Origin: Fontibacter flavus
Lineage (GTDB): Bacteria; Bacteroidota; Bacteroidia; Cytophagales; Cyclobacteriaceae
Reading direction: 5' to 3'
Length of the DNA stretch: 55,582 nucleotides
Assembly: GCF_042432905.1 (NCBI RefSeq)
Contig: NZ_JBHLWI010000043.1
Span: 1-55,582, forward strand
The translations under genes and the position numbers were made by a program. The first letter of the stretch is position 1; every line of letters begins with the position of its first letter. Positions 8,682-16,801 of this stretch are shown here, piece after piece. The notes beneath the pieces are model-generated. The model was not told where the DNA came from. It made no database searches and saw only the letters and a list, made by a program, of their open reading frames with translations.

Positions 8682-8789
8682 ATACTGGTTTATTTAAATT
8701 TTTCTTTGTCAGATTAGGCCATTCCACATTCCTTTTGACAGCAAATGGCCATTTGTCTCATCTTTTCCTAAGTCTCGAAAACTTTACTT

Positions 8790-9422
8790 TTACTCTGGAA
8801 AATCATGGTCTACAACCACATCTACAGCAACAAAGAGCTTATCCAGGGACAAGTCATGCCCGGTCAAGGTCACATGATAGCGTTGGTCTTTGATGAATTC
8901 GATTTCTGAATCCATTTTATCTTGGTCTTTTTTCAGGATGCTTTTTGCCAAAACCCTGTTTCCTTTATAGGTCATCGTGGAGGCCTGAATTTCTTCCGAG
9001 CTTTCGCTGAGATCCATTTCAAGCATTTTAAAGACAGCATTGACATGTTGAAATTGGTGGTGACCGGCACCATCTATCACTTGTAAAACAACATGAGGCC
9101 TATCCGAGTCCTCGGAGTTGGAATACACTGCATAGACACCTTTCAGTCCTGGGTAAGACCTACTGTTGCGCATAGGAAAACCGATCAATTGATCAGGAAT
9201 CATCTGTAGATAATCCCCATCGTTGAGCAGCTCTTTCTCCATCAATTTCATCAGCCAAGTTGTTTCTTGATTGCTTATCTCTTCACTTACCTGTTCCAAT
9301 GTTGTCCCTTTGTCCTTTCCGCATGAAGCGGACAAAAGAGCCAAAATCAAAACAGCAGAAAAAGGAAGGCAAATAGCACTGAACAAATGGGAAAAGTTCA
9401 AAGGGTTTGAAGGCTTCAACAT
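8790..9422 (-). CDS. DGAG-family lipoprotein, paralog 3 (210 aa)
   Basis: A long signal peptide ends in the lipobox LSASC (C34). The domain that follows has the family landmarks: Q-M-I-P-D-Q-L-I-G-F near residue 73, V-L-Q-V-I-D-G-A-G (DGAG at 117-120), and E-I-E-F-I-K-D-Q-R-Y, then T-G-H-D-L-S-L-D-K-L-F. It is the most divergent of the three (Q-R-Y for K-R-F, K-L-F for E-L-W). It is the first gene of the unit that runs to 6869. A promoter-like element shared with two other units lies 61 bases upstream, and the large hybrid sensor kinase at 9657 is transcribed divergently. That kinase is therefore a candidate regulator. Confidence 0.78.
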   Translation of the reverse strand: MLKPSNPLNFSHLFSAICLPFSAVLILALLSASCGKDKGTTLEQVSEEISNQETTWLMKLMEKELLNDGDYLQMIPDQLIGFPMRNSRSYPGLKGVYAVYSNSEDSDRPHVVLQVIDGAGHHQFQHVNAVFKMLEMDLSESSEEIQASTMTYKGNRVLAKSILKKDQDKMDSEIEFIKDQRYHVTLTGHDLSLDKLFVAVDVVVDHDFPE

Positions 9423-9471
9423 AGATAAAGTGGATTTTGAGTAAGCAAGCTATAAATCCCTTGAGCCATTC

Positions 9472-9510
9472 TATATCAACAATGTATCGAAGCATATCAC
9501 AGATGTAACA
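9472..9510 (-). promoter_or_regulatory. Promoter-like element, copy 2 (TGTTAC-N16-GATACA)
   Basis: On the minus strand TGTTACATCTGTGATAT is followed after five bases by GATACA and then by TTGATATA. It agrees with copy 1 at 32 of 39 positions without gaps. It lies 61 bases upstream of the start codon of DGAG paralog 3 (9422) and reads toward it. Intergenic DNA kept this similar between two unrelated genes suggests a functional site, most simply a promoter for an alternative (ECF) sigma factor. Confidence 0.55.
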
Positions 9511-9590
9511 TGATTAAAAAAACGATTTCTTAATATTTTAAAATTTGGCCGATTATCCATTTATTTGAATAAACCAAAACACCATAACTA

Positions 9591-9628
9591 ATTATATTCG
9601 AAAGATTTCATTATATTCAAAATATAAT
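9591..9628. promoter_or_regulatory. ATTATATT repeat cluster upstream of the hybrid sensor kinase
   Basis: ATTATATTC occurs at 9591-9599 and again at 9610-9618, 19 bases apart. The second copy also forms an inverted repeat with AATATAAT at 9621-9628 (three-base spacer). The cluster lies 29-66 bases before the start codon at 9657. The arrangement of same-sense half-sites about two helical turns apart is what AraC-type HTH domains usually bind, so it could be an autoregulatory site. AT-richness makes chance occurrence possible. Confidence 0.3.
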
Positions 9629-9656
9629 TCTTCTTCACCCCATCTGACTTAAAACT

Positions 9657-12600
9657 ATGAAAAGCACTTTTTTTGATGGTTTGCTTACTTTGATGATCTG
9701 CTTGAGCTTTACAGCATTCATGTTGCTGTTGACTCATCCACTTTTCTCCCAATCAGGCCTGAGCTTTAGGCAGCTTTCGGTGAATGATGGCCTTTCCCAA
9801 AATTCAGCAATCTCCGTCACCCAAGATCAGGATGGTTATTTGTGGATTGCGACACAGGAAGGGCTCAACCGATATGATGGGTTTGAGTTTGTGGTGTACA
9901 ACAAAAAATTCCTCGATATCACCGAAGAAAAAAGGCTCTTGCTCGGAAAAGTTTTTGCAGATTCCAAAAACAGGATTTGGATTATTCCTGAAACTTCAAC
10001 ACCTGAGTTACTCAACAGAGAAAAAGATGAATTTGAAGCCATAGAGGGCATCAAAGCAGCAAACTGCATTTTTGAAGACAGGCGGTCTACTATTTATTTT
10101 GGTACGCTATCCGGACAGCTTTATGCATGGAATGAACAGTTGAAAAAAGCAGAATTGGTATGGACAGATCCGGCCAAAGAATTTGCCGCAATCAGCCAAT
10201 ATGACCAAAAACATCTCCTGATCACTTTTAAAAATGGAATTGCATTGTTCAATACTGAAAACTTACAGGTAAGCTCTTTGCTGGAAACAGGAATCGATGT
10301 GGGTTTCTCAACGGCCAAGGTGGACCATGAAGGTTTGATTTGGATAGGAACCTTAAACAGTGGAGTTTGGACTTATGATGTGAAGGAAAAATCGGGAAAG
10401 CCTCATTCCAAAGAAATCAAGGGAAAACAGCCTACCGGGAATATGGTGTTGGATATCTTTATTGACTCCCAAAACCGGATCTGGGCAGCTACTTATGGGG
10501 CCGGCATCGCATTGATTGATAAGACCAATGCTGACATTACTTATTACCAATTCAGCAAACAAAACCCTAGATCATTACACTATAATGATATCCTCTGCAT
10601 TTTTGAAGATTATACGGGTACACTGTGGTTTGGGTCCGATGGTGCCGGTTTGAGTTTTTATGACGCCTATTTGGAAAAATTCAATTTTTTCCACAATCAG
10701 CAGGTCCCTGAAAACATCCATATCGATGTCATCCGGGCAATTTATGTGGATGAATTTGACCAGGTTTGGCTGGGGACTTCCGGAAAAGGTCTGACCAAGT
10801 ATGATCCGAAAAACAATACCTGGAAAACTTTCACCCACAATTCAAACGACCCCAACAGCATATCCAGCAATAGGGTCATGAGTTTGGAAGGCGACCGCAA
10901 TGGCAATTTATGGATAGGATATCAGGATGAGGGGCTGAGCCTAATGAACATCAGTACTGGCAAATTCACCCATTATCACGAACAATCCTCTGTCAGGTTA
11001 CCAGGTTCGACCATCTGGAAAATCCATAGAGACAGCCAAAACAGATTTTGGTTGGGTACCAGAAACAGTGGTCTGATTCAGTTTGACCCCAAACAAGGCG
11101 TGATGGCTCATTTTGTTCATGAACCTGATCAGCCCCAAAACAGTCTTCCTGACAATAATGTAAGGACCATCTTGGAGTCGGGAAAAGATGAATTATGGAT
11201 AGGTACTGAAAATCAAGGAATTGCCAAACTCAACCTTTCCACTGGAAAATTCCAGCAAATCCGACATCAACCCGACAATCCCGAATCATTGAGCAGCAAC
11301 AATATCAAGTCGCTGCATTTGGCTCAAGGCAATATATTGTGGGTTGGTACTAACGGTGCGGGCCTAAACAGGCTGGATTTGAACAGCATGGAAGTTGACC
11401 TCATCAATACCGCTACGGGTTTATCCAATGATGTGGTTTATGGAATTCTTCCTGATAATGCTGGTAACTTATGGCTGAGCTCCAACAAAGGCATCACCAA
11501 AGTCGAGACAAACAAAAATAAAGACGGCAGCTTTACTATCACCAATTATTCCAATTATGATGGCCTGGCCACAGAGTTCAATACCGGTGCTTATTTCAAA
11601 ACCGATAAAGGCACCTTGTATTTTGGAAGCCTCGAAGGTTTTTATTGGTTCAATTCAGAAGACATTGCGCTGAATGACATTCAGCCTAAAACGGTCATTT
11701 CAGATTTTTTTGTGTTCAACCGAAAGGTGAAAATCAGCCCTAACTTGACATTAAAACATAATGAGAACACCATCACCATCAATATGGCAAGTTTGGTATT
11801 CTCCTCCCCTGGCAAAAACGAATTCCAGTACAGATTGGATAAGCATGATGAAAACTGGATTAATTCAGGATCCAACCACCAAGCCAGGTACACGAATTTA
11901 TCACCGGGAGATTATACCTTCTATGCCAAATCCAGTAATTATGACGGCATTTGGTCAGTGGAACCTGTTGGAATAAGTTTTACGATTTTACCGCCATGGT
12001 ACCTGACCTGGTGGGCATATCTCATCTATGCATTTATTCTAGCTTTGGCTTTGATTTGGGTTTACCAATACCTTAAATGGCGCTGGCAAATGCAGTTCAA
12101 CCTGAAAATGAAGGATGATGAAGCCCAAAGACTGAAGGAAATTGATGAATTCAAGACGAATTTTTTCACCAATATTTCCCATGAATTCCGGACTCCGCTG
12201 ACGCTTATTGCCGGCCCTGTGGAAAGGTTGATCAGTCAGTCCGAAAATCCCATTGTCAAATCCCAGTTGAACCTAGTCAAACAAAATTCCCAAAGACTCC
12301 TGAATCTGGTAGACCAACTTTTGGAAGTCACCAAGATCAAATCCGGAAAACATCAACTAAGGGTACAAAAAGGGAATTTGGGATTGCTGATCCAGTCCAT
12401 TGTCTCCAATTTCTTCTATCTGGCTGCTGAAAAAGATATGCGGATCATACCAGCGGTCCCATTGATGACCGAGGTATGGTTTGACAGTGACAAAATTGAA
12501 AAGATCCTCAGCAATCTCCTTCAAAATGCCATCAAATATGGCAAAACGGGGACAGATATTGAGGTTAGCAGTTCCCTCAAAGGAAATCACCTGCATTTGA

Positions 12601-13655
12601 AGGTGACCAACACAAGCGTCCAAAAGTACAGTCCTGAAGAAATCACCCATCTTTTTGATAAATTCTATAAGCCTGATCTGAAATCTGAGGGCTTCGGAAT
12701 TGGCTTGCCTTTGATCAAAGACCTGGTGGAACTCAATCATGGTAAAATAAAACTGAATGTCGATGAAAGCAAGAAACTTTTTGCTGTAAGCATTCGATTG
12801 CCAATTGATAAATTTTCATTTCGACCTGAGGAGGTCATGGAAGAGGAAGAAAAAGAACTTCAATTAACTTCATTGAAATCCGCTCCAAAAAACGATACCG
12901 CTCCATTGGTCCTGGTCATCGAGGATAATGAAGAAGTCAGGACTTTTATTTCTAACGAACTCCTTCCCTATTACCAAGTGCTGGAAGCTGCAGATGGGAA
13001 AGAAGGACTTTATCAGGCCTTTAAAAAGATACCTGACCTGATCATTTCCGATGTGATGATGCCTGACATAGATGGCATAAACCTATGTGAAACCCTCAAA
13101 AAGGATGAAAAAACATCCCATATCCCCATCATTCTCCTTACTGCAAAGTCAGAGGAAGCAGATAAAATCAAAGGGCTGGAAGTAGGTGCAGATGATTATG
13201 TCCTGAAACCATTCTCCACCAAACAGCTCCTGATCAGAATTGAAAAACTCATAGAGTTGAGAAAAAATCTGAGGATCAGGTATTCTGGCAAAACACAAAT
13301 TTCCCCGAATGAGATTGCTGTGACCTCAACAGATGAGAAGTTTCTGGAAAAAATCCAGAAGATAGTAGACGAAGACTTGGCAGATAGTAATTTTACAGTA
13401 GAAGAATTCTGTAAAAAACTGGGCATGAGCCGTATGCAGCTGCACAGAAAACTGACTGCGCTTACCGGACTTTCCACTACTGCCTTCATAAGGGATCAAA
13501 GGTTAAGACTTGCTATCCAGCGACTGGAAAAATCAGGGGAATCCATTTCAGAAATTGCCTATGCTGTTGGCTTCAGTTCACCTTCCTATTTCATCAAATG
13601 CTTCAAAGAGACTTATCAGATGACCCCAAATGAATATTTGGCAAGTGAGAAATAG
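9657..13655 (+). CDS. Hybrid two-component system sensor/regulator (HTCS, 1332 aa)
   Basis: This one-protein signalling system senses a periplasmic ligand and regulates transcription. The order is: signal peptide/anchor (residues 1-32); Reg_prop propeller repeats (about 40-680, with D-G-Y-L-W-I-A-T, R-I-W-A-A-T-Y-G and E-L-W-I-G-T); a Y_Y_Y domain (about 710-775); a membrane segment (about 781-806); HisKA with H842 in ISHEFRTPLT; an ATPase domain with LLQNAIKYG and GFGIGLPLI; and a receiver with phospho-acceptor D1132 in SDVMMPD. An AraC-type DNA-binding domain (about 1235-1332) ends the protein. All catalytic residues are present. HTCS proteins in Bacteroidota usually control adjacent polysaccharide loci, but no SusC/SusD or glycosidase genes lie nearby. 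The divergent neighbours are the DGAG lipoproteins. The gene ends 3 bases from a convergent gene, without a terminator between. Confidence 0.95.
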   Translation: MKSTFFDGLLTLMICLSFTAFMLLLTHPLFSQSGLSFRQLSVNDGLSQNSAISVTQDQDGYLWIATQEGLNRYDGFEFVVYNKKFLDITEEKRLLLGKVFADSKNRIWIIPETSTPELLNREKDEFEAIEGIKAANCIFEDRRSTIYFGTLSGQLYAWNEQLKKAELVWTDPAKEFAAISQYDQKHLLITFKNGIALFNTENLQVSSLLETGIDVGFSTAKVDHEGLIWIGTLNSGVWTYDVKEKSGKPHSKEIKGKQPTGNMVLDIFIDSQNRIWAATYGAGIALIDKTNADITYYQFSKQNPRSLHYNDILCIFEDYTGTLWFGSDGAGLSFYDAYLEKFNFFHNQQVPENIHIDVIRAIYVDEFDQVWLGTSGKGLTKYDPKNNTWKTFTHNSNDPNSISSNRVMSLEGDRNGNLWIGYQDEGLSLMNISTGKFTHYHEQSSVRLPGSTIWKIHRDSQNRFWLGTRNSGLIQFDPKQGVMAHFVHEPDQPQNSLPDNNVRTILESGKDELWIGTENQGIAKLNLSTGKFQQIRHQPDNPESLSSNNIKSLHLAQGNILWVGTNGAGLNRLDLNSMEVDLINTATGLSNDVVYGILPDNAGNLWLSSNKGITKVETNKNKDGSFTITNYSNYDGLATEFNTGAYFKTDKGTLYFGSLEGFYWFNSEDIALNDIQPKTVISDFFVFNRKVKISPNLTLKHNENTITINMASLVFSSPGKNEFQYRLDKHDENWINSGSNHQARYTNLSPGDYTFYAKSSNYDGIWSVEPVGISFTILPPWYLTWWAYLIYAFILALALIWVYQYLKWRWQMQFNLKMKDDEAQRLKEIDEFKTNFFTNISHEFRTPLTLIAGPVERLISQSENPIVKSQLNLVKQNSQRLLNLVDQLLEVTKIKSGKHQLRVQKGNLGLLIQSIVSNFFYLAAEKDMRIIPAVPLMTEVWFDSDKIEKILSNLLQNAIKYGKTGTDIEVSSSLKGNHLHLKVTNTSVQKYSPEEITHLFDKFYKPDLKSEGFGIGLPLIKDLVELNHGKIKLNVDESKKLFAVSIRLPIDKFSFRPEEVMEEEEKELQLTSLKSAPKNDTAPLVLVIEDNEEVRTFISNELLPYYQVLEAADGKEGLYQAFKKIPDLIISDVMMPDIDGINLCETLKKDEKTSHIPIILLTAKSEEADKIKGLEVGADDYVLKPFSTKQLLIRIEKLIELRKNLRIRYSGKTQISPNEIAVTSTDEKFLEKIQKIVDEDLADSNFTVEEFCKKLGMSRMQLHRKLTALTGLSTTAFIRDQRLRLAIQRLEKSGESISEIAYAVGFSSPSYFIKCFKETYQMTPNEYLASEK

Positions 13656-13658
13656 CAA

Positions 13659-14699
13659 TCAGAATTTCCATCCCATCCTTAAATCCATGTGTTCAGCGAC
13701 ATGCCCATGAGCTTTTAATCCTATTCCCATAAAAAACTGGTTCATGATATTATAATTCAGCACATAACGCTGATAAAAAATGTATTCGTTGTAACCTACT
13801 GGTTTATGAATGTACATTGCCATTCTCTGACTGAAATCAATCTTCCCAAATAAGAAATGATGGGATATAAATGGTGCCGGCATTAGGGCTTCTATTCTGC
13901 TGTTTTCAACTTCCAGTGAAAAATCCTTGTTGAGTTCCAACCCAGCCCCAAATCCATTGATATTGGTCAAAGGTTTAATCCCTGCAAAAACTAGTGAAAT
14001 ATTGGGTTCTCTACCATCTTGGCCTTGCTGGGTTGAAAAACCGCTTTCGAGATAATAGATGGGCTTTTTGGAAATTACTTCCTTCTCATAGTTTGGCAAT
14101 GGATTATTTTGAAAATACCGAACCAATCCAAGACCTGCCATCGGGTAATTTATTCCCTTGTTAGGCTGACGCTGTCCACCATTGGAAATATGGTTATAAG
14201 AAAATGACATTTGCATACCCCAATCTGTAGCAATACTATATTCCAATTTTGGTGTAAGGTATATCAGGAAACTAATCGGTGCGCTGAAAAAGATGTTTTC
14301 TGGATTGGAAACTTCATTGTAAACTTTATTCAGGTAACTTACCCCTATGCTGGACAAAAGGCTGAAAGTCCATTTTTCGTTTTTCCAGAGAATGGGTTCG
14401 AAGGTACCTGTCAGACTGCTAGCTGAACCAATGATCTCTGGATTTCCGAAATTATGATACGAAAACTGTAGTCCCAAATAATGAAAACAAAAACAATTCT
14501 CCCAGTTTTTCTTGTCAGTTTTGAGATTTTGATAGTGAATTGAAAATCCAAATGGATCTGTTTGTGATATTCTTGTTAGATCTTGTGAATGTGGGATGAT
14601 AAATCCATAATTACCTTCCAGACCAAGCCTTTTTACATTTTGTGCAAAAAGATAGGTATGAAACAAACATAATGAAAACAAAAAAAAGATCTTTTTCAT
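13659..14699 (-). CDS. Acyloxyacyl hydrolase / PagL-like lipid A deacylase family protein (346 aa)
   Basis: A Sec signal peptide (residues 1-19) is followed by an all-beta outer-membrane-barrel-like sequence. The segment Y-N-H-I-S-N-G-G contains the H-x-S pair (H170, S172) that in PagL supplies the catalytic His and Ser for removing the 3-O-acyl chain of lipid A. The family glutamate, 12 residues after the Ser in PagL, is N184 here (PNKGIN), so activity is uncertain. The length is about twice that of PagL, because a second barrel-like half follows (about residues 205-346), as in many Bacteroidota members. The protein probably sits in the outer membrane. It converges on the HTCS gene with a 3-base gap, and its promoter side faces the monooxygenase gene at 14761. 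Confidence 0.75.
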   Translation of the reverse strand: MKKIFFLFSLCLFHTYLFAQNVKRLGLEGNYGFIIPHSQDLTRISQTDPFGFSIHYQNLKTDKKNWENCFCFHYLGLQFSYHNFGNPEIIGSASSLTGTFEPILWKNEKWTFSLLSSIGVSYLNKVYNEVSNPENIFFSAPISFLIYLTPKLEYSIATDWGMQMSFSYNHISNGGQRQPNKGINYPMAGLGLVRYFQNNPLPNYEKEVISKKPIYYLESGFSTQQGQDGREPNISLVFAGIKPLTNINGFGAGLELNKDFSLEVENSRIEALMPAPFISHHFLFGKIDFSQRMAMYIHKPVGYNEYIFYQRYVLNYNIMNQFFMGIGLKAHGHVAEHMDLRMGWKF

Positions 14700-14760
14700 T
14701 ACTTTATAGTCTATTCTAAAAGCAAAAACTAATTACAATTCAAATACAAACTACAGCAAG

Positions 14761-15081
14761 ATGATAGCCAACACACCTCCCCCGCCCTACTATGCGGTTA
14801 TTTTTACCAGTATACGTACAGAGATCGAAGAAGATTACCATTTGATGGCTGAAAAAATGGTTGACATTGCCCAAGAACAGGAAGGATATTTAGGTCATGA
14901 ATCTGCCAGAGAGTGTCTTGGCATCACCGTAAGCTATTGGGAGAGTTTGGAATCTATCAGAAAATGGAAAATGCAAACCGATCATTTACTAGCCCAAAAG
15001 TTGGGAAAAGAAAAATGGTATGCCACTTATAAAACCAGAATAAGTCTGGTAGAACGTGATTATGGATTTGAAAAAAGCTGA
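14761..15081 (+). CDS. Antibiotic biosynthesis monooxygenase (ABM) family protein (106 aa)
   Basis: This is a small single-domain protein of the dimeric alpha/beta-barrel ABM fold. It has the strand Y-Y-A-V-I-F-T-S near the start, a helix with M-V-D-I-A-Q-E-Q-E-G-Y-L-G-H-E-S-A, then V-S-Y-W-E-S-L-E-S-I-R-K-W-K and a closing strand. This Y/W-E-s-l-e-s-I-r-x-W pattern is typical of YqjZ/HmoB-like ABM proteins, which oxidise small aromatic or heme-like substrates without a tightly bound cofactor. The substrate cannot be told from sequence. The preceding gene is divergent (61 bases) and the following methyltransferase starts 99 bases later. Confidence 0.85.
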   Translation: MIANTPPPPYYAVIFTSIRTEIEEDYHLMAEKMVDIAQEQEGYLGHESARECLGITVSYWESLESIRKWKMQTDHLLAQKLGKEKWYATYKTRISLVERDYGFEKS

Positions 15082-15180
15082 TTACGCAGTTTCAACATCT
15101 TGGGTGACTTTTGTTCTATAATTTTAGCTCACTTTTGATTTGCTTTGTTGAGTTTGAAAACAATTATAGTAACCGCAATT

Positions 15181-15783
15181 ATGAACAGTAAATTTTGGGA
15201 CGAAAAATTCAGCTTATCACCAAACCTATATGGTGAAAAACCCAATGAATTTATCCAAGAGCAGCTTACACATTTAACTCCAGGGAAAATCTTATTCCCT
15301 GGTGAAGGAGAAGGCAGAAATGCCCTGCATGCCGCAGCTTTGGGCTGGAATGTCACTGCCTTGGACCAAAGTCAGATTGCCCAAAAACATACTTTGCAAA
15401 AAGCTGATGCAGCTGGCCTTAAACTCGACTATCTTGTTTGCGATGTAACTGTATTTATTCCTGAACCTGAAAGTTTTGATGCCATTGCTTTGATCTATTT
15501 TCACCTGCCATTGAGTATCAGAGATCAAGTCCATCAAAAATTCGAAAAATCGCTAAAGAAGGGAGGTACCCTCCTGATTGAAGGATTTGGAAAAAGACAG
15601 TTGGAATACAGCTCAGGCGGACCTAAAAACCTGGAAATGCTCTATGATATTGAGGAAATAAAATCCAGTTTTCCAAATATCCATTGGGAACTTGAATTTG
15701 ATGACATCCTACATCTCAAAGAAGGGGAAGGACATGCAGGAGATGGTCATGTGATCCGACTCCGCGGAAAAAAAATCAAATGA
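15181..15783 (+). CDS. Class I SAM-dependent methyltransferase, TehB/TPMT-like (200 aa)
   Basis: I start at the ATG at 15181 (M-N-S-K-F-W-D-E-K-F). An upstream TTG would add only an untypical extension. The W-D-x-x-F start, then L-F-P-G-E-G-E-G-R-N-A (SAM-binding glycine loop, with PGEGEGRN in place of the usual GxGxG) and V-T-A-L-D-Q-S (acidic end of strand 2) place it with TehB/thiopurine-methyltransferase-like enzymes. Next come V-C-D-V and F-D-A-I-A-L-I-Y-F-H-L-P, which complete the Rossmann core. Such proteins methylate small or soft-metalloid substrates, but the exact substrate is unknown. No tellurite genes are nearby. It is cytosolic and apparently transcribed alone. Confidence 0.88.
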   Translation: MNSKFWDEKFSLSPNLYGEKPNEFIQEQLTHLTPGKILFPGEGEGRNALHAAALGWNVTALDQSQIAQKHTLQKADAAGLKLDYLVCDVTVFIPEPESFDAIALIYFHLPLSIRDQVHQKFEKSLKKGGTLLIEGFGKRQLEYSSGGPKNLEMLYDIEEIKSSFPNIHWELEFDDILHLKEGEGHAGDGHVIRLRGKKIK

Positions 15784-15922
15784 CAAACTGATTAAAATCA
15801 GCTTTTTCTTGGCAAATCCTAGGTATCTTGAGTACGTACAAATGAATGAAGGGAAATCTAAATGCCCCTTCATTGATATTGAGAAATAATTTGAGCTTAG
15901 CAGAACACAAACCATCAAGACC

Positions 15923-16726
15923 ATGAAAATCCTCGTCCCTACCGATTTCTCCGATAACGCCAACAATGCTTTGGAGTTTGCCAAGAAAATAGCCCACAAA
16001 GAAAAGGCATCCATTACCCTTTTCTACGCTTTCTATGCGGTATATGATTTCGCAGCACAGGCAACTGAAATCATCGGTCAGATAGAGCAGGAAGCAAAAA
16101 AAGAGCTTAAAAAAGCTACTGAAGCAGGAAAAGCGGAAGGCCTGGAATTCAATTACAAATTGGTACAGGGCTCAGTTTCCACTTCGGTCACCTCTTTTGC
16201 CTACCGAGAAGATTATGACCTCATCGTCATGGGCACTCAGGGTGCAAGTGGCATCAAAAAAACACTGATCGGTTCCAATACCGGACATGTCATCAAAGAA
16301 AGCATGGTGCCTGTTCTTGCTGTTCCCCAACATGCTAAATGGGACAATAACTATAAAATCTCTGTGGCTTTGGAACTTGAAAAAGAAGAGGAAAAATATT
16401 TTAAAAACCTTTTCAAAATGACGGCTCCCTTAGGATTACCTTATGAATTTTTCCATGTCAAAACAAAGGAAAATTTCGAAAAAGAAATTGAATTCAAGGG
16501 ACTTGAAGGTTATATCAAAGAAAAATATCCCCAGTCAGAGATCAGTTTCCTGATGCTTAATGCCAAAACAGCAGGGGAAGGCATGAACGCCTATCTCGAC
16601 AAAAATAAGAATACCATGCTGGTGATGTTTTACAAAAATAAAACCTTCTTTGAATACCTGTTTAACAGAAGTGAAACACTGGAAATGGCCTACCATACGC
16701 ATGTGCCTTTGTTGGTCATCAAATAA
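15923..16726 (+). CDS. Universal stress protein, tandem UspA domains (267 aa)
   Basis: The first UspA domain (residues 1-135) is intact: I-L-V-P-T-D-F-S at the start and the nucleotide-binding pattern GTQGASG (104-110), then GSNTGHVI (117-124), matching G-x2-G-x9-G-S/T. It should therefore bind ATP. The second domain (about 145-267) keeps the overall fold but lacks the glycine motif; it has M-F-Y-K-N-K-T-F-F-E-Y-L-F and the closing strand V-P-L-L-V-I-K. Two-domain Usps with one degenerate half are common in this phylum and are linked to starvation or oxidative stress. The gene ends at a strong bidirectional terminator shared with the convergent phosphatase gene. Confidence 0.93.
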   Translation: MKILVPTDFSDNANNALEFAKKIAHKEKASITLFYAFYAVYDFAAQATEIIGQIEQEAKKELKKATEAGKAEGLEFNYKLVQGSVSTSVTSFAYREDYDLIVMGTQGASGIKKTLIGSNTGHVIKESMVPVLAVPQHAKWDNNYKISVALELEKEEEKYFKNLFKMTAPLGLPYEFFHVKTKENFEKEIEFKGLEGYIKEKYPQSEISFLMLNAKTAGEGMNAYLDKNKNTMLVMFYKNKTFFEYLFNRSETLEMAYHTHVPLLVIK

Positions 16727-16747
16727 GTTTCAATCAGAAGCAAAAAG

Positions 16748-16777
16748 AAAGCCCCAAATGAAATCGTTTGGGGCTTT
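16748..16777. terminator. Bidirectional Rho-independent terminator
   Basis: AAAGCCCCAAA and TTTGGGGCTTT form a perfect 11-pair stem with an eight-base loop. It is flanked by T-rich sequence on both strands and sits in the 75-base gap between the convergent stops at 16726 and 16802. It can serve both the Usp and the metallophosphatase genes. Confidence 0.88.
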
Positions 16778-16801
16778 ATCTTTATTTACCATTTGAAATT
16801 C

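Noticed and set aside
12357..12740. 127-residue minus-strand frame inside the HTCS kinase domain
   Set aside because: It lies opposite the conserved ATPase domain and is explained by codon bias of the real gene.
9657..14699. A polysaccharide utilisation locus around the HTCS gene
   Set aside because: No SusC/SusD-like proteins or glycosidases are encoded within 10 kb on either side.
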